NCBI GenBank assembly: GCA_030562195.1
Contig: JAUJPP010000002.1
Coordinates: 2,790,001-2,854,000, forward strand
Direction of reading: 5' to 3'
Source of the DNA: Nipponacmea schrenckii
Lineage: Eukaryota; Mollusca; Gastropoda; Lottiidae
DNA: 64,000 nt
In this document: positions 39,401-50,462 of the stretch, one piece after another
Layout of the letters: each line of letters starts with the position of its first letter
How positions within the stretch are numbered: position 1 is the first letter of the stretch
Notes under the pieces: generated by a model
The model's input: the letters and a program-made list of their open reading frames with translations, nothing else
Told to the model about the DNA's origin: nothing
Databases searched by the model: none
Position numbers and translations under genes: made by a program

Positions 39401-41589
39401 GAGGATTTTTTTTTTAGTTTTCTGGGCAAGATAATAGGGTTTAACTCATCGTTAGTTACGTGATCACGTGTTTCGGGACTTATTCTGAAACAGCGAGAAT
39501 GGAAGGGGCTGTAAGAACTCACAACCTTGATAAATTTGGACAAATGTCTCCTAGTACGATTTTTGAAATGCATCTCACGTCAGTTATTTTACTTACCGCA
39601 GCAAATTAGAATTGAGATGAATGGAGTTTAACGTCCTATTAGTACTCTATGGTGAACAGAATCCTAAGAAACAGTTTTTATATATCAAAAAGCCAGACCA
39701 CACCATTTTGAAATAGTAATTAGATCTAGAATACTGACCTATGGAGAATTTACCGTGTAATTATTGTGCTATCTTAAATTCATCACGGTGGCTCTCAATT
39801 CCACTGTCATTAATATCATTCACTTTCTAGACTTATTTCACTCCAGTCAAGATTCATTCACAATTTGTACTCAAATAATGAGAAGAAATTTGTCTGAGTC
39901 TGAAGTCCAGGTGGAAATGAGGCACTTGTGAGTTACCAGACGACGAATGTTTCAACGATAAAATCTGCAATTAGTTGCTGTGACAAGAAAGAATGTGATA
40001 TGGTGGGTGTGTATAAAATCATACAACCGCCAAAACAACCCCAACCAGACATAATAATAAAAAGGAACGTAGATTTTCATATTCGAAACGAACAAATCAG
40101 GTGGTAGAATATTGGATGAAAATTTATTTGACCACGAGTTAAACCTCAGAAACCGGTATATGTATAACATTTTGAGAAATGTATTTTTCTATCATTCAGC
40201 GGGTAGGTATATTCAAAAATCGCATATGTAGATTTTGACGTCACTCAGTTATTAGTTTAAATAATGTAGTTTGTGTACTTTGAATTTTTTTTTAATTTTC
40301 TCAAAAGAAGTCCAATCCTTACGGTACCACCGAGCCAACAATTGCCCAAACTTCTGAGAACACTTCTTCGTATAAACATATTTAATAAATTAAACATAAC
40401 GTTTTCTTTTGAATTGCAAAAAATATGATGTGTCAATCGATTTTTTGATAGAACATATTCAATGAAGAAGAAATATGTATACTTTTATTCTCGGGCTACG
40501 AAATACTTCTCAACCAGTGAAACATGACTAATTAAATATGTAGTATTTTTCAATGATCTCATTCAAAATAACAGAAGCAAAGCATTTCTGGGATTTACTA
40601 TCCGGCGCCGGTATATTTCACACTCATACACCATTTAGAACAAACTTGAGTAGAACAATAGTATATGCAAGTTCTGCCCAATCTTTAATCGAGCGCAATA
40701 ATCCACTCGCACCCCCCCCCCCTCCCCACATCCTAGCTACATGAAATAATACATCACATTTCGCCCATAAAATTACTTGTCTTACCTGTATTACCTACTG
40801 AAATCACTAACCAGGTGTGTATTTCTGTTTTCTATCAGGATATCTGTGGTTTTCAAGTTCACATCATTGTTTTACATTTCATCGCGCACAACAGCATAAG
40901 GATTTTGTATTGTTTACGTTTGGTGATAGCCTTGACCTTTGCATTTCACGTGCTCGATCGCGTTCGATTCATAGTTCAGTGGTTTGACATACATAATATA
41001 TAAAATTCTCATCTATCATACTGTTATTAAATCCCATCCTTTGAAAGGTTTCTGTTTCTGTCTACTGTTGTAGCAACGCAGGCCTAGTTTTTTGGTCCCA
41101 TGACAATCAGTTGCGCAAATTTGTTGCTGGTATATGCAACTAATTTATTCTTCAATGTTTGCTTATGTTATCACTTAGCAGCAGTCAAAACTATTCTTTA
41201 ATTCTAAATAATATACTACAAATAACAGATTCTCAGCAACTTGTTTTTGTAAGGTTCTGTTTGCTAAAATTGACCTTTTTGCTAGCTACAATAGGGTACA
41301 ATAAATAACCTAGAGGTATCATTCAAACCCTCAAAAACACACAATCCCACATTTAGAATAATATATGATATCTGTTACATATTGTATCATCATAGCGTTG
41401 GCTTAAGTATTATTTATAAGTAACTTCCTGTTTGTTGGGTTGTGCGATTGGGTGGTTAAGTTAACATATAAACCTCAATTTTAGCACACGTAAAACAGGC
41501 AGTTAGTTAATACAATTTTAATCTAATATAGATGTATAACACACGGAAATTTTTTTATCTGTGGAAAATAAAATAATAGCTTTGAAGAA
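36401..41589. other. Non-coding region with scattered PLE debris
   Basis: No gene is supported. A - strand open frame at 39202-39573 (123 codons) has a Lys/Arg/Ser-rich N-terminal half but no recognisable domain. A hammerhead-like motif lies at 38821-38868. A C-run (40711-40722) is low-complexity. Confidence 0.4.
38821..38868 (-). ncRNA. Hammerhead-ribozyme-like motif, degenerate core
   Basis: On the - strand the order is CCTGCTTGATAA, a perfect 7-bp stem (CAACAAG...CTTGTTG) with a six-base loop, and then GAAACGTCGCAGAATAAAT. The layout and the GAAACGTCG...AATAAA tail resemble the other PLE-associated motifs, but the CUGAUGA box is altered. It is probably the surviving tail of a third PLE copy; no coding remains beside it. 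Confidence 0.45.
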
Positions 41590-41930
41590 GAAATTTCAAA
41601 AATCGATATTTAAAGATAATATTTTAAGGTTGTTTCCTAGGTAACATTATTAGGTAGATATTGTGGAGAAAAAAGTTCTCATATATAATAGCATTGTAAA
41701 TTAAGTAATTAAAAACATATTAGCTATGAGCTTCCAGAATATATATCTTGATTTTTTTCTTTTCCATATCCCATTGGCAATATATTTACTATAAAAATAA
41801 TTTCTTCTTTGTTGATATACATCCGAACAAATTAAAAGGGATGTTTTTTTTAATTTTTTTATATATTAGATACACTGATGGGATAGTAATCCTGCAATGG
41901 CATATTAGAAGCACAGGTATAGATAAATAA
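41590..41930. repeat. Direct repeat flanking the PLE fragment, left copy
   Basis: It shares gtttcctaggtaacatt, gtaattaaaa..agctatgagcttcc, ttgatttttttctt and ggcaat...actataa with a second copy at about 42690-42960, in the same order and orientation. The two copies differ at many positions, so the duplication is old. Confidence 0.7.
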
Positions 41931-41939
41931 GAACAATTA

Positions 41940-42685
41940 TTATGGATATACACTTCTAGAATATTTATTACTTTCAACGTTTCAATGTGGTTCTCACACC
42001 GTCATCAGGAATACAATGATATGAACAACAAGCAAATAGGTATATATAGGCAACAATAACAACAATATAGTTAGCTAAAACAACAAAGGAAACCATGCAA
42101 TTAACAATTAAGGAATTAATAGGGATAATACAGTCAGATGAGTGAAGCCAGTGGATACTATGGATGAAGGATTAACAGATCAAAGCAGTACAGTGTCCCA
42201 TATTCTTGGTAAATGGTATCCTTGGTCTCTATTGAGGGTGGGTTGAAGTTTTCTTATTAGGATGCTTTCATGGTATTTGCGGATAGTTTCGTCTGGGAGA
42301 TTAGTAGCCAGGGCTTCAGACTCATTCCATTGTATAATATGGTTAGGGTTTTCTATAAGGTGTTGACTCAGTGCTGATTTCCCATTAGTCATGTTGCAGG
42401 AAGTCTTGTGTTGTCTTATCCTCACTTTCAATGGTTGCCTGCTTTCACCAATGTAAGTTGCGCCACAATCACACTTCACTTGATACACTATGTCTTTCTG
42501 TCTGTCCTTGTTGGAGGTTGTGGGATCGGTTTTTCCATTGGCTTTCAGTACTGATTTAAGGTTGGCTGTTGTAGAGAATCTAGTGGTGATGTTAGTGAGT
42601 TTTTTGATTGTTCTGCTGATTTTGTAGCATGGCGGTGTAATACAAAAATTGTGAGGTTTATAGATGGGGTCCCCGGTTTCGTGGA
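41940..42685 (-). mobile_element. 5'-truncated Penelope-like element: linker and GIY-YIG endonuclease
   Basis: On the - strand an open frame runs from about 42685 to the stop at 42180. It begins with FHETGDPIYKPHNFC and continues through a Lys/Thr-rich linker to a GIY-YIG nuclease domain: VYQVKCDCGATYIGES, then R-x(3)-KVRIRQH, SALSQHLIENPNH, and a distal glutamate in the KYHESILIRKL segment. In PLEs this nuclease nicks DNA to prime reverse transcription. The reverse transcriptase is missing upstream, so the copy is 5'-truncated, but this part is intact. The 3' tail (41940-42179) contains a hammerhead-like motif. Direct repeats of about 300 bp lie on both sides. Confidence 0.85.
41968..42010 (-). 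ncRNA. Hammerhead-ribozyme-like motif in PLE tail
   Basis: On the - strand CCTGATGA (core CUGAUGA at 42002-42008) is followed by a stem II (GGTGTG pairing with CACATT through two G-U pairs, loop AGAAC) and then GAAACGTTGAAAGTAATAAAT. Both conserved boxes are intact. It lies on the sense strand, 3' of the GIY-YIG frame, where PLE hammerheads are found. Stem I is not obvious, so activity is uncertain. Confidence 0.6.
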
Positions 42686-42689
42686 AAAA

Positions 42690-42960
42690 AAATACTTTGG
42701 GAAAATTTATTTAGATTCTTTGATGGTTTCTTTCCCAGGTAACATTCCTAGGGTATTGTAAAAAAATCTCTATATAAACATTGTAATCAAGTAATTAAAA
42801 AAATTTAGCTATGAGCTTCCCCGAAAATACATCATGATTTTTTTCTTGTTATTATTGGCAATTAACTATAATTTTTTTTTGGTTTCAGAACTTGGGTGTT
42901 TTATATTTGAAAATGATGGGATAGGTTCCTGCAATTTCACTAGAACTTAAACATTAGCAA
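42690..42960. repeat. Direct repeat flanking the PLE fragment, right copy
   Basis: This is the counterpart of 41590-41930. Its right side also carries a fold-back: ggttcctgcaattt (about 42931) is matched in inverse by aattgcaggaacc (about 42974). Confidence 0.65.
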
Positions 42961-43904
42961 TTAATTTAGATGAATTGCAGGAACCACGGATATGTAGAGG
43001 AAATTGTAATGGTGCAAAATAAACCTGAACGGAAATACTGTCTCGTATTCACATTTGTTTTATATAATCTTGTGGTCTGATATTAGAGATAATCCTATCA
43101 GTTACCTCCCTTCTATTATTTATTTTCAGGCTCTTTGTAAAGTGAACTTAACTTTTTATTCAAACTTAGCTTGAAACCGAAATTTGACCTTAACTTTTGC
43201 TTGTGAACGTCATATAGACTATAGTTTCGATCGGATTTTCATGAAACTTATACTAATGAGTTCTAATTTCCGAAAAACATCCATTGACTTATAGCCCCTG
43301 ACGTAGCAAACTTCACTTCACATCAGAAATAACGTTACCAAAATCTTTGAAAAAAGGCATTTACATGTCAACAGGGCTTAAACGTAATTTGGTTGTCTTT
43401 AGTATAAAGTATGCCAATAAAAAATATTATAACATCCTTTTAAATTCAGTTTACCTCCATTATTGTCTATAAATGAATATCAAGTCAACAATTAGAACAA
43501 TAGAAGTACAAATTATTCTTGTCCTTTAATGTATCTCAGTTATTTGTTATCGTCACGATTAAAGTGATAATGGTCTAATGGACCCAGTTCATTTATATTT
43601 AATGGCTTCTTATGGAGTTCCTGATATGATTCCAAATAATTGACTGAGCATTGACTGAACGAATTATGAGTAATGCTAATATCAATAGGGCCTAATATTA
43701 TTGCTTAAATATTGATTGAGATGTCAGATTGATGGAAGTGATAGTAGTTGTTTTAATGATATTTGAAAGGTTATAACAATGTTTATATATGACAGTATAA
43801 ATATGATACCAAAATACTTTATAATAGTCGTCTGCAGTCAAGGGGTAAACAAGCAACACACATTATTTTTTTGTGGTCTCGTGATGAACAACCAGCAGAG
43901 ATTC
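42961..43904. other. Non-coding stretch
   Basis: No gene or repeat recognised. It leads into the minisatellite upstream of the GPCR gene. Confidence 0.35.
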
Positions 43905-44440
43905 GTAAGTTACTTCTTCTGATGAACAGCCAACAGTCAATCGGCAGTTACTTCTTATGATGAACATCGAACAGTCAATCGGCAGTTACTTCTTATGATG
44001 AACATCCAACAGTCAATCGGCAGTTACTTCTTATGATGAACATCCAACAGTCAATCGGCAGTTACTTCTTTTGATGAACAAACAACAGGAATATGTCAGT
44101 AAGTTTCTGTGCTCAAAATCCAACAGTAACTCGTCAGTGACTTCCTGTGCTGAAGAAACAATAATTCATCTGTTAATTCATGTGCTGAACAGACAATTAT
44201 AAACAATTCGTCAGTTAATCCCTGTGTTGAACAGACAATTGTAAATGATTCATCAAGTAATTCCTGTGCTGAACAGACAATTAAAAATAATTCATGAGGT
44301 AATTCCTGTGCTGAACAGACAATTATAAATAATTCATCAGGTAATTCCTGTGCTGAACAGAACGTTATAAAAATAATTTGTCAGTAAATTTCTGTGCCGA
44401 AAAATCAAAGGTAACTCGACAATACGTTCCTGTGCTGAAC
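43905..44440. repeat. Minisatellite with 38-bp and 42-bp phases
   Basis: The left part repeats cggcagttacttcttatgat + gaacatccaacagtcaat exactly every 38 bp (43942, 43980, 44018, 44056). The right part repeats attcctgtgctgaacagaca + attataaataattcatcagg every 42 bp (about 44220-44360). Both share a cagt-acttc-tgatgaac backbone, so one form probably grew out of the other. It lies about 400 bp upstream of the GPCR start codon. Confidence 0.85.
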
Positions 44441-44835
44441 AAACAACATTACGTCTTCTGTTGGAACTTGTGAACTTGTGAAATTAAAAGTAATTCACCA
44501 GTTCTTGTTAAAATTCCTCAGTTGTTTTGTGGTTAACAAAAAGTAATTGTTGACGATGAACTAAGAACGGTTATTAAAAATTTATCAGTGGATTCTTATG
44601 ATGAAATCAAATGGAATAAGCACACTTTTCTTGTTCTAAGTAATCCCCAGTATTGCCAGATTATAATATATTGTTTTTGAAACAATGTTGGGTAACAAAT
44701 ATTTGTTTACGTGTGAATTGATTTCAACATTTAATGTTGGTAGAAATGAAATGCGTTTTTTACGATATTATTAAAATATATCAAATTCAGTGCTTAAAAA
44801 CTAAATGCAATTGAAATCGTCCTGAAAGATACAAG
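44441..44835. other. Upstream region of the GPCR gene
   Basis: It presumably contains the promoter and 5' UTR, but no TATA box or initiator can be singled out with confidence in this AT-rich sequence. Confidence 0.3.
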
Positions 44836-45939
44836 ATGAACTATTCAGATGCATTCAATAATGGTACTAAATGGATTACTAGTCTTATACATTTTGGAGG
44901 AGATAAATGTAATCAAGGCCAGTACATATTTCAGCTCAATGAAATCGGGACTTTTGACATTGTTCTAATGACTTTGGAATTTGTACAATCTATATTGTGT
45001 TTTACTACTAACTTGTTGACGCTCTTAGCCGTCCTTAAAAATCCAAAATTAAGAACTCTGCCAAATACATATGTCACTGCCTTGGCTACAGCAGATATGT
45101 TGTCTGGGGCATTTTTACTTTACGAATTCATTTTGCAATTACCTGGGATCAGACATAAATTGAACGGAAGTTATTATTTGTGCCTCTCTGTGTTCTACTT
45201 CGTAACTATCACCATGTACGAATCCATTTTACTTATTGCATTAATGTCCTTCGAACGGTTCATGTATATTATTTATCCTTTTCACTACGAAAGAATGTTC
45301 TCGGCCAAGTCTGTAAAAATATCAATAACATTCTCTTGGTTGATCTCTTTCATTATCCCTACGATGCCGATCCTTTCCGGTCAGAATGGAACATTTAAGG
45401 GATGTGTCTACGGAATACTATCTGGTGATTATTTTTATTATGTTATAGGGCTTGGATTTTACTTAGCGATGGCCCTGTGCTTCTGTTTTCACGTCAACAT
45501 TCTCAGAGTAGCTGCTTCTCACCGCAAACGAATAGCTTGTTTAACTGTTGGTCAAAACTCAACTAAAAATCCCAAATCACCAGTAGCCCAGCACTGGCGA
45601 TTGATTCAATCGTTTTTAATAGTTTATACATTGTCTTATTTATGTTGGTTTCCTTGGGTAACGTGTTCAATCTTACGTTACCAATATTGTTTTTCTGAAC
45701 GCCTTATGGATTTGCTGTCCTTAATAGGAATGTCTAGTGGTACATTGAATTTCTTGGTCTATGGATTATTCAATGAGGATTTTCGAAAAGCCTTCAAGAA
45801 ACTGATTTGTGGAAAATGCCAATTCCGGAATTCTAAAGATAGTTTGAAAGGCATGCACACTACTCCTCTGGATACAATGGATAAGACCACTTCTAATGAT
45901 TTACTGGTTTTACCAAATAAGAAAACATCCTTAGTTTGA
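44836..45939 (+). CDS. Orphan rhodopsin-class (class A) G-protein-coupled receptor
   Basis: One uninterrupted exon encodes 367 residues with seven hydrophobic segments. Class-A landmarks are present: Asn59 in TM1 (TNLLTLLAV), Asp87 in TM2 (LATAD), the Cys116-Cys190 pair linking TM3 to the second outer loop, Trp168 in TM4, and CWFP (270-273) in TM6. The DRY box is E-R-F (140-142). The NPxxY motif is N-F-L-V-Y (305-309), lacking Pro. N-glycosylation sequons are at Asn2 and Asn9, before TM1. Cys325 and Cys328 could be palmitoylated. It should signal from the plasma membrane through G proteins; the ligand cannot be read from the sequence. The overall look is of the amine/adenosine/melatonin-like side of class A, without the biogenic-amine Asp in TM3. 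A polyadenylation signal AATAAA lies at 46012-46017. Confidence 0.92.
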   Translation: MNYSDAFNNGTKWITSLIHFGGDKCNQGQYIFQLNEIGTFDIVLMTLEFVQSILCFTTNLLTLLAVLKNPKLRTLPNTYVTALATADMLSGAFLLYEFILQLPGIRHKLNGSYYLCLSVFYFVTITMYESILLIALMSFERFMYIIYPFHYERMFSAKSVKISITFSWLISFIIPTMPILSGQNGTFKGCVYGILSGDYFYYVIGLGFYLAMALCFCFHVNILRVAASHRKRIACLTVGQNSTKNPKSPVAQHWRLIQSFLIVYTLSYLCWFPWVTCSILRYQYCFSERLMDLLSLIGMSSGTLNFLVYGLFNEDFRKAFKKLICGKCQFRNSKDSLKGMHTTPLDTMDKTTSNDLLVLPNKKTSLV

Positions 45940-48510
45940 GTCAACAACTTACCTGCTCATATTAGTCAATTTGTGACCTGCGCCTTTTTTCGCTAATCAG
46001 TAATGTTTACAAATAAACGTTTCTTGGTTTACAACCTCAATCTCACCCAACCATGCATGTCTATAAATATTATGATCATTAGACAGGACTAGAGGCTGTA
46101 ATTAATTGGCAGCCACCATGCTTTTTGATTTACTTACTGGATTGGTATTAAATTTTCTGATTTGTGATGGCCTTAAAGAAGTGTAACGTGGTGATTTCCA
46201 AATATTATATTTAACGATATTGAACTGCCGTTGATGAGGACTAATAATATATGAACGTATTTTAGAGACCTGTCCCTCCGTCAAAATAGAGCACAACTTT
46301 TGGTGGAAAAAACCACACACACTTGGTAATCGATATTGAAAGAAAAACGTCAATTATTCTGGACATGACGACATCTGCCGTTTCTGGTGTGCCTTCCGTT
46401 ACATACCTGGTTTAACCCTTAATATACCCTTGACAGTAAAATGGTTGATTGTTAAAACTCTTCAAGACAATATTGTTGACATTACTCATTACAAAGATAA
46501 ATTATTTCAAGTAAACTTAAAATCAATGAGTAGGTAAACACTGCTGATAACTCATTTTATTAATTTATATCAAATAGAATTATTTGCTGTCAAGATAATG
46601 CTGGGGATCGACCTTATACTTATAACCACTGTATATATTGAGTTATTGCCCTTCATCAAGTAATAAACATATCAGCTTGTAATTGCACCACTAAACATAT
46701 GTCAGAGCTATAATAAAAATTGGTTTACTCCTGTAGATCAACGAAAAGTTACACTTAAATACATGGAAAATTTACTGTCACAAATTATTATAGCAAGATT
46801 TCTTAACCACTTTTGTTTGTGTACGTTAACTAGTCTACCAACCTTATTTGACATAGTACGTATTTTGACTTGAAATGTTGGTAACTTATAGTAAATATGT
46901 AATCTACCTGTGGGATTAATGATAAGACATTGACAAGACTCTGAATATCTTTCAGGTATTAAAATACCAATAGGCTTGATTAATCACGTATAAATGTCAT
47001 TTTTTAACATCGGATTAAACATACATTGCTTTATCAATATTATTTTAGATTGGGTGGGAATAGTCCAAAATCAGAAAAAATCGACTTTGTTTTGTAAATA
47101 TATATTACGCTCACTATTTTCCACCATTTTGGACTTTTTCTCAACCACGATCACAATGCCATGTTTCCTCTCTTCTAGCGCAAAATGAACTGGTCGTTTC
47201 CAGTAATCACTTGCAAATATATGATATACACGGGTGTTTCGATATTGTGGGATGTGGTGTAAAAAGGTGTGTGTGTGCGGGGGGCAGGGGGTAGGGTAGA
47301 GAAGAGGACGGGTTCGGTATACTAATTTCGAAACAGTCTATGTAAATGTTATTTGTACTTAAATCTTTTGTAATATGTACATATATCATTGATAGACATG
47401 CATTTTACATTGTGCTATTCTATAATGTTCTATTTCACTATCGATACATTTAATGTATACTTCAGTTATAGCCATGAATTTGTTTGATGTCGTGTTATAT
47501 GATTTTGTTATAAATTATTTCACATTAAAACCGATAAATTGGCGATAAACAGTAGGTGGTTTTTATGAAGATTATCCTGTCATAAAATTTCTATAGGTTA
47601 TGGTAGAGTTTACGCCCTCTCGAGCTTCAAAGGAATGTCAAGCCTAATTCGAAACAGACTGGACATTCTTATGCTTATAAAATCCCCAGTTTTCAAAATT
47701 AACTGGAACAAATGGAAAAACAAATTTATATATTGGGAACAATGTCGCATTTAATTTTTCGGGATAAATTAATGAGAAATTAACTATTCCTTTACACAAA
47801 GATCGTTTCAAGTCCTTCCGATTTTTCTCTTACGAAAATACATAACTAGTTATTGCAGTTGCTTGCAGGGATTAAAAGTGATCACGTACAGATTTTGGTA
47901 CATCAGATTGGATATGATAGTACCTAGCTAAGACACTCGAAAAACGAACTTTTGTCTTTGGTCGAAATGCTAAAGTGACTTTTTCTAAGGAGTGGGTGCC
48001 AAAGCGCAATTTTCGACAGCTTTCAACGTTAACTGTGTAAAACCATAGGTTGAAAGTAGCATAAAATATCTGAGATAATTTCTGGGCATAAGGTATTCGA
48101 TTATTTTCGATTGTACAAATATTACTTATATCTATGTTATATCTATGTTATGACATACAAAAGAAAAGAATAATTTGAATTCGTGGTTTGAATCGAAATG
48201 ACGTGAACCTGTAAATGTTTGTATTGTTATTTAATAAGTTCAACTTGTAAGGTTGGGAAGACTGTACTCTTGTTAGTTGTGAGTGACAAAACAATAGTGT
48301 GTATTCTTGAAAAGCGATCTGAAAAACGGAACGATAAACCAGTGAATATTTATCGTTATTGAAGTAAAATTTTAAACCTTAAATTACTAAAATGTTCAAG
48401 ACTTTAAGCTGCCTTTTTCGTCATAAATACTTGGAGAAAACTTAGTGTGAATTACAGCATTCAGACACAACTATCAAAGAGTTTTCGTGTGTTTCTTCCA
48501 CTTGAATATC
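45940..48510. other. Intergenic between GPCR and ankyrin gene
   Basis: It contains the probable GPCR 3' UTR (AATAAA at 46012-46017) and the upstream region of the ankyrin gene. A G-rich run with gtgtgtgtg lies at 47268-47298. No further gene is supported. Confidence 0.4.
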
Positions 48511-49779
48511 ATGGACTGGAACACAGTTTATAGTGATTCACCAAGAATAACTGTGGCCAATTCCCTTTATCAAAATGTACGCCATGGACGACTAAGATAC
48601 CTCAAAGCCCTTCTAGATCGTGGGGTAGACGTTAATTGTAAAAACGACTTTGGCGAAAATGTTCTTGTAGCTGCTTTAAGAATTGACAATGATATGAAAA
48701 GATATAAAGCATTTAAATATCTCCTCAAGAAAGGTGCTGATATACATTTCAAGGATGAAAAGTATGGACGAACCATCTTGTTATGGGTTTGCTTCTTGGG
48801 TCGTGAAAATGAGCTTTCAGTTCTTTTGAAGGAAGTTGGATCAGAGCTTGACATCCAAGAAAAGGACAATCAGGGATCCACGTGTCTTCATTATGCTACC
48901 AGGATCAATAGTTCCACTATGATTCGAGATCTTTTGGGAATGTTTAACCGCATCAGGATCTCGGTGGATATTGCTGATGGTCAAGGATTTACACCTTATA
49001 TTCTAGCCCGTCGTCTAGGTCATAGAGATGTAGCCAACATCCTTTTGAAGCAAGGAAATGCCTCCCCGGCGCAATTTGACTCTAAAAGTTTTCGAACTTG
49101 CAGGGAGTGGTCTCAATATGGTAAATGGGAAAGACACTCTGATGTCAAAACACGCAAGATGAGGGAGATGGTAATGAATAAAGTGAGGGGCGATTACAAA
49201 TATGTTAATGAACAGTCTGCGAGATCACGATCAACTTCTGTCAGCGACCATGCAGCTTCTGAACCAGAGAAAATAAAACTACCCTTTTTGAATATACAGA
49301 AACTACCATCATCCCAGCAGTCAGTAACTCCTGAAGATAGCGTTGATGGATTGAAAAGATTTAGAAACGGGAGCTTGGCGGCAATGTCATTATTGGATAT
49401 GACGTCACTTGATCGAGGGCGTTTAGTCCGTCACTTCCGACATAGTGAGTTTGATACTACCAAGAGTGCGGACTATAATAAAGATATGTATGGAAATTTA
49501 AGCGCCATATTAGAAATTCTATCACAGCAAAATTCTACCTCATTTAGAAAATCTGTCAAAGAAGCACCTCCACCAGTTCATAATATAGAACATACGGAAT
49601 CAAAGTCAAAAGTGTCCAGTTTGGCTATTGTTATGGGAAAACATAAGAATGGTGGGAAAAGGAAACCAACGTCTAACAGAAACAAAGCTCTACGTACAAG
49701 CTGTGGTGACCCTTTGAAGAAAAACATGAAATCAGTTTCAACATTACCTCAAATTCAAGTAAACAATAAAGTCATATAA
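48511..49779 (+). CDS. Ankyrin-repeat protein, intronless
   Basis: The ATG at 48511 (context AATATCATGG, A at -3 and G at +4) opens a frame of 422 residues. Residues about 15-190 hold about five ankyrin repeats: NSLYQNVRHGRLRYLKALLD, GENVLVAAL, GRTILLWVCFLGRENEL, GSTCLHYATRIN and GFTPYILARRLGHRDVANIL. The rest is a basic, Ser- and Lys-rich tail without clear domains, ending in a Lys/Arg-rich stretch (about 370-410). The repeats loosely resemble those of vertebrate ANKRD34 proteins, but this is not secure. A cytosolic or nuclear scaffold role is likely from the family alone; partners are unknown. No lesion is present, and tail length and codon use look normal. Confidence 0.88.
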   Translation: MDWNTVYSDSPRITVANSLYQNVRHGRLRYLKALLDRGVDVNCKNDFGENVLVAALRIDNDMKRYKAFKYLLKKGADIHFKDEKYGRTILLWVCFLGRENELSVLLKEVGSELDIQEKDNQGSTCLHYATRINSSTMIRDLLGMFNRIRISVDIADGQGFTPYILARRLGHRDVANILLKQGNASPAQFDSKSFRTCREWSQYGKWERHSDVKTRKMREMVMNKVRGDYKYVNEQSARSRSTSVSDHAASEPEKIKLPFLNIQKLPSSQQSVTPEDSVDGLKRFRNGSLAAMSLLDMTSLDRGRLVRHFRHSEFDTTKSADYNKDMYGNLSAILEILSQQNSTSFRKSVKEAPPPVHNIEHTESKSKVSSLAIVMGKHKNGGKRKPTSNRNKALRTSCGDPLKKNMKSVSTLPQIQVNNKVI

Positions 49780-49955
49780 TATTTTAATGGATATTGACTA
49801 AATGCCAACTATTTTCAATTTAAAAGGCTTGACGAACACACACATAGTTGTGTACATTGTTATCGAAGTAGATAGATCAGGTGTAATAAATCTGACCTGC
49901 TTTGTTCAACCTGTAGACAGTAAAATAACATGCAACGCCACGCCCAACTGGATTG

Positions 49956-49966
49956 AATAAAATAAA
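49956..49966 (+). terminator. Polyadenylation signal of the ankyrin gene
   Basis: Two overlapping AATAAA hexamers (aataaaataaa) lie 177 bases after the stop codon. Confidence 0.6.
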
Positions 49967-49979
49967 AGGAGAATAGACT

Positions 49980-50462
49980 TTCCATGCCTGCCTATTGTGT
50001 TGTTATTATTCTTTTAAATATAAGTTTTAGTCTATACTGTAATGTTAGTTTGGTTGTACTAGTATATTTACACATTATACAATATCGACTTTATCTGCAA
50101 CTCAATTATATATCTCTTCTATGTAAATTTATAAGACTTTGAATAAATGTTATATGTGGAGATTCTTTCTTTATCACAGTGTTTAATAGTTTAAAGTGGT
50201 TGTCATACAGAATTTTCAAAACACATCCATTATGTCGAAATTTAAAAGATACTAGTAGTTTAGAAATGTAAGAGTGAAGGGTAAAGTCTATATTTTTTTT
50301 TACATTTGTCAATGATCCGAAGAATCACTATTTGTTTTGTCCTTCCGTGCATGCGTTCATGTTCATTTAGCACGTGCTGTTTAATCACGTGTTCCACCAC
50401 GTGTTAACGATATAATTCAATTTGAAATATTCTTTCTCACTATTTATTATACACACTTCAAT
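49980..50462. other. Spacer before the hAT element
   Basis: Nothing recognisable except several cacgtg E-box-like hexamers around 50371-50402, which could be chance. Confidence 0.3.

Noticed and set aside
39202..39573. 123-codon - strand open frame
   Set aside because: No domain, no family resemblance and no splice support; it is in a region of element debris.
48487..48510. Upstream start for the ankyrin protein
   Set aside because: The upstream codon at 48487 is GTG. The first ATG, in good context, is at 48511.
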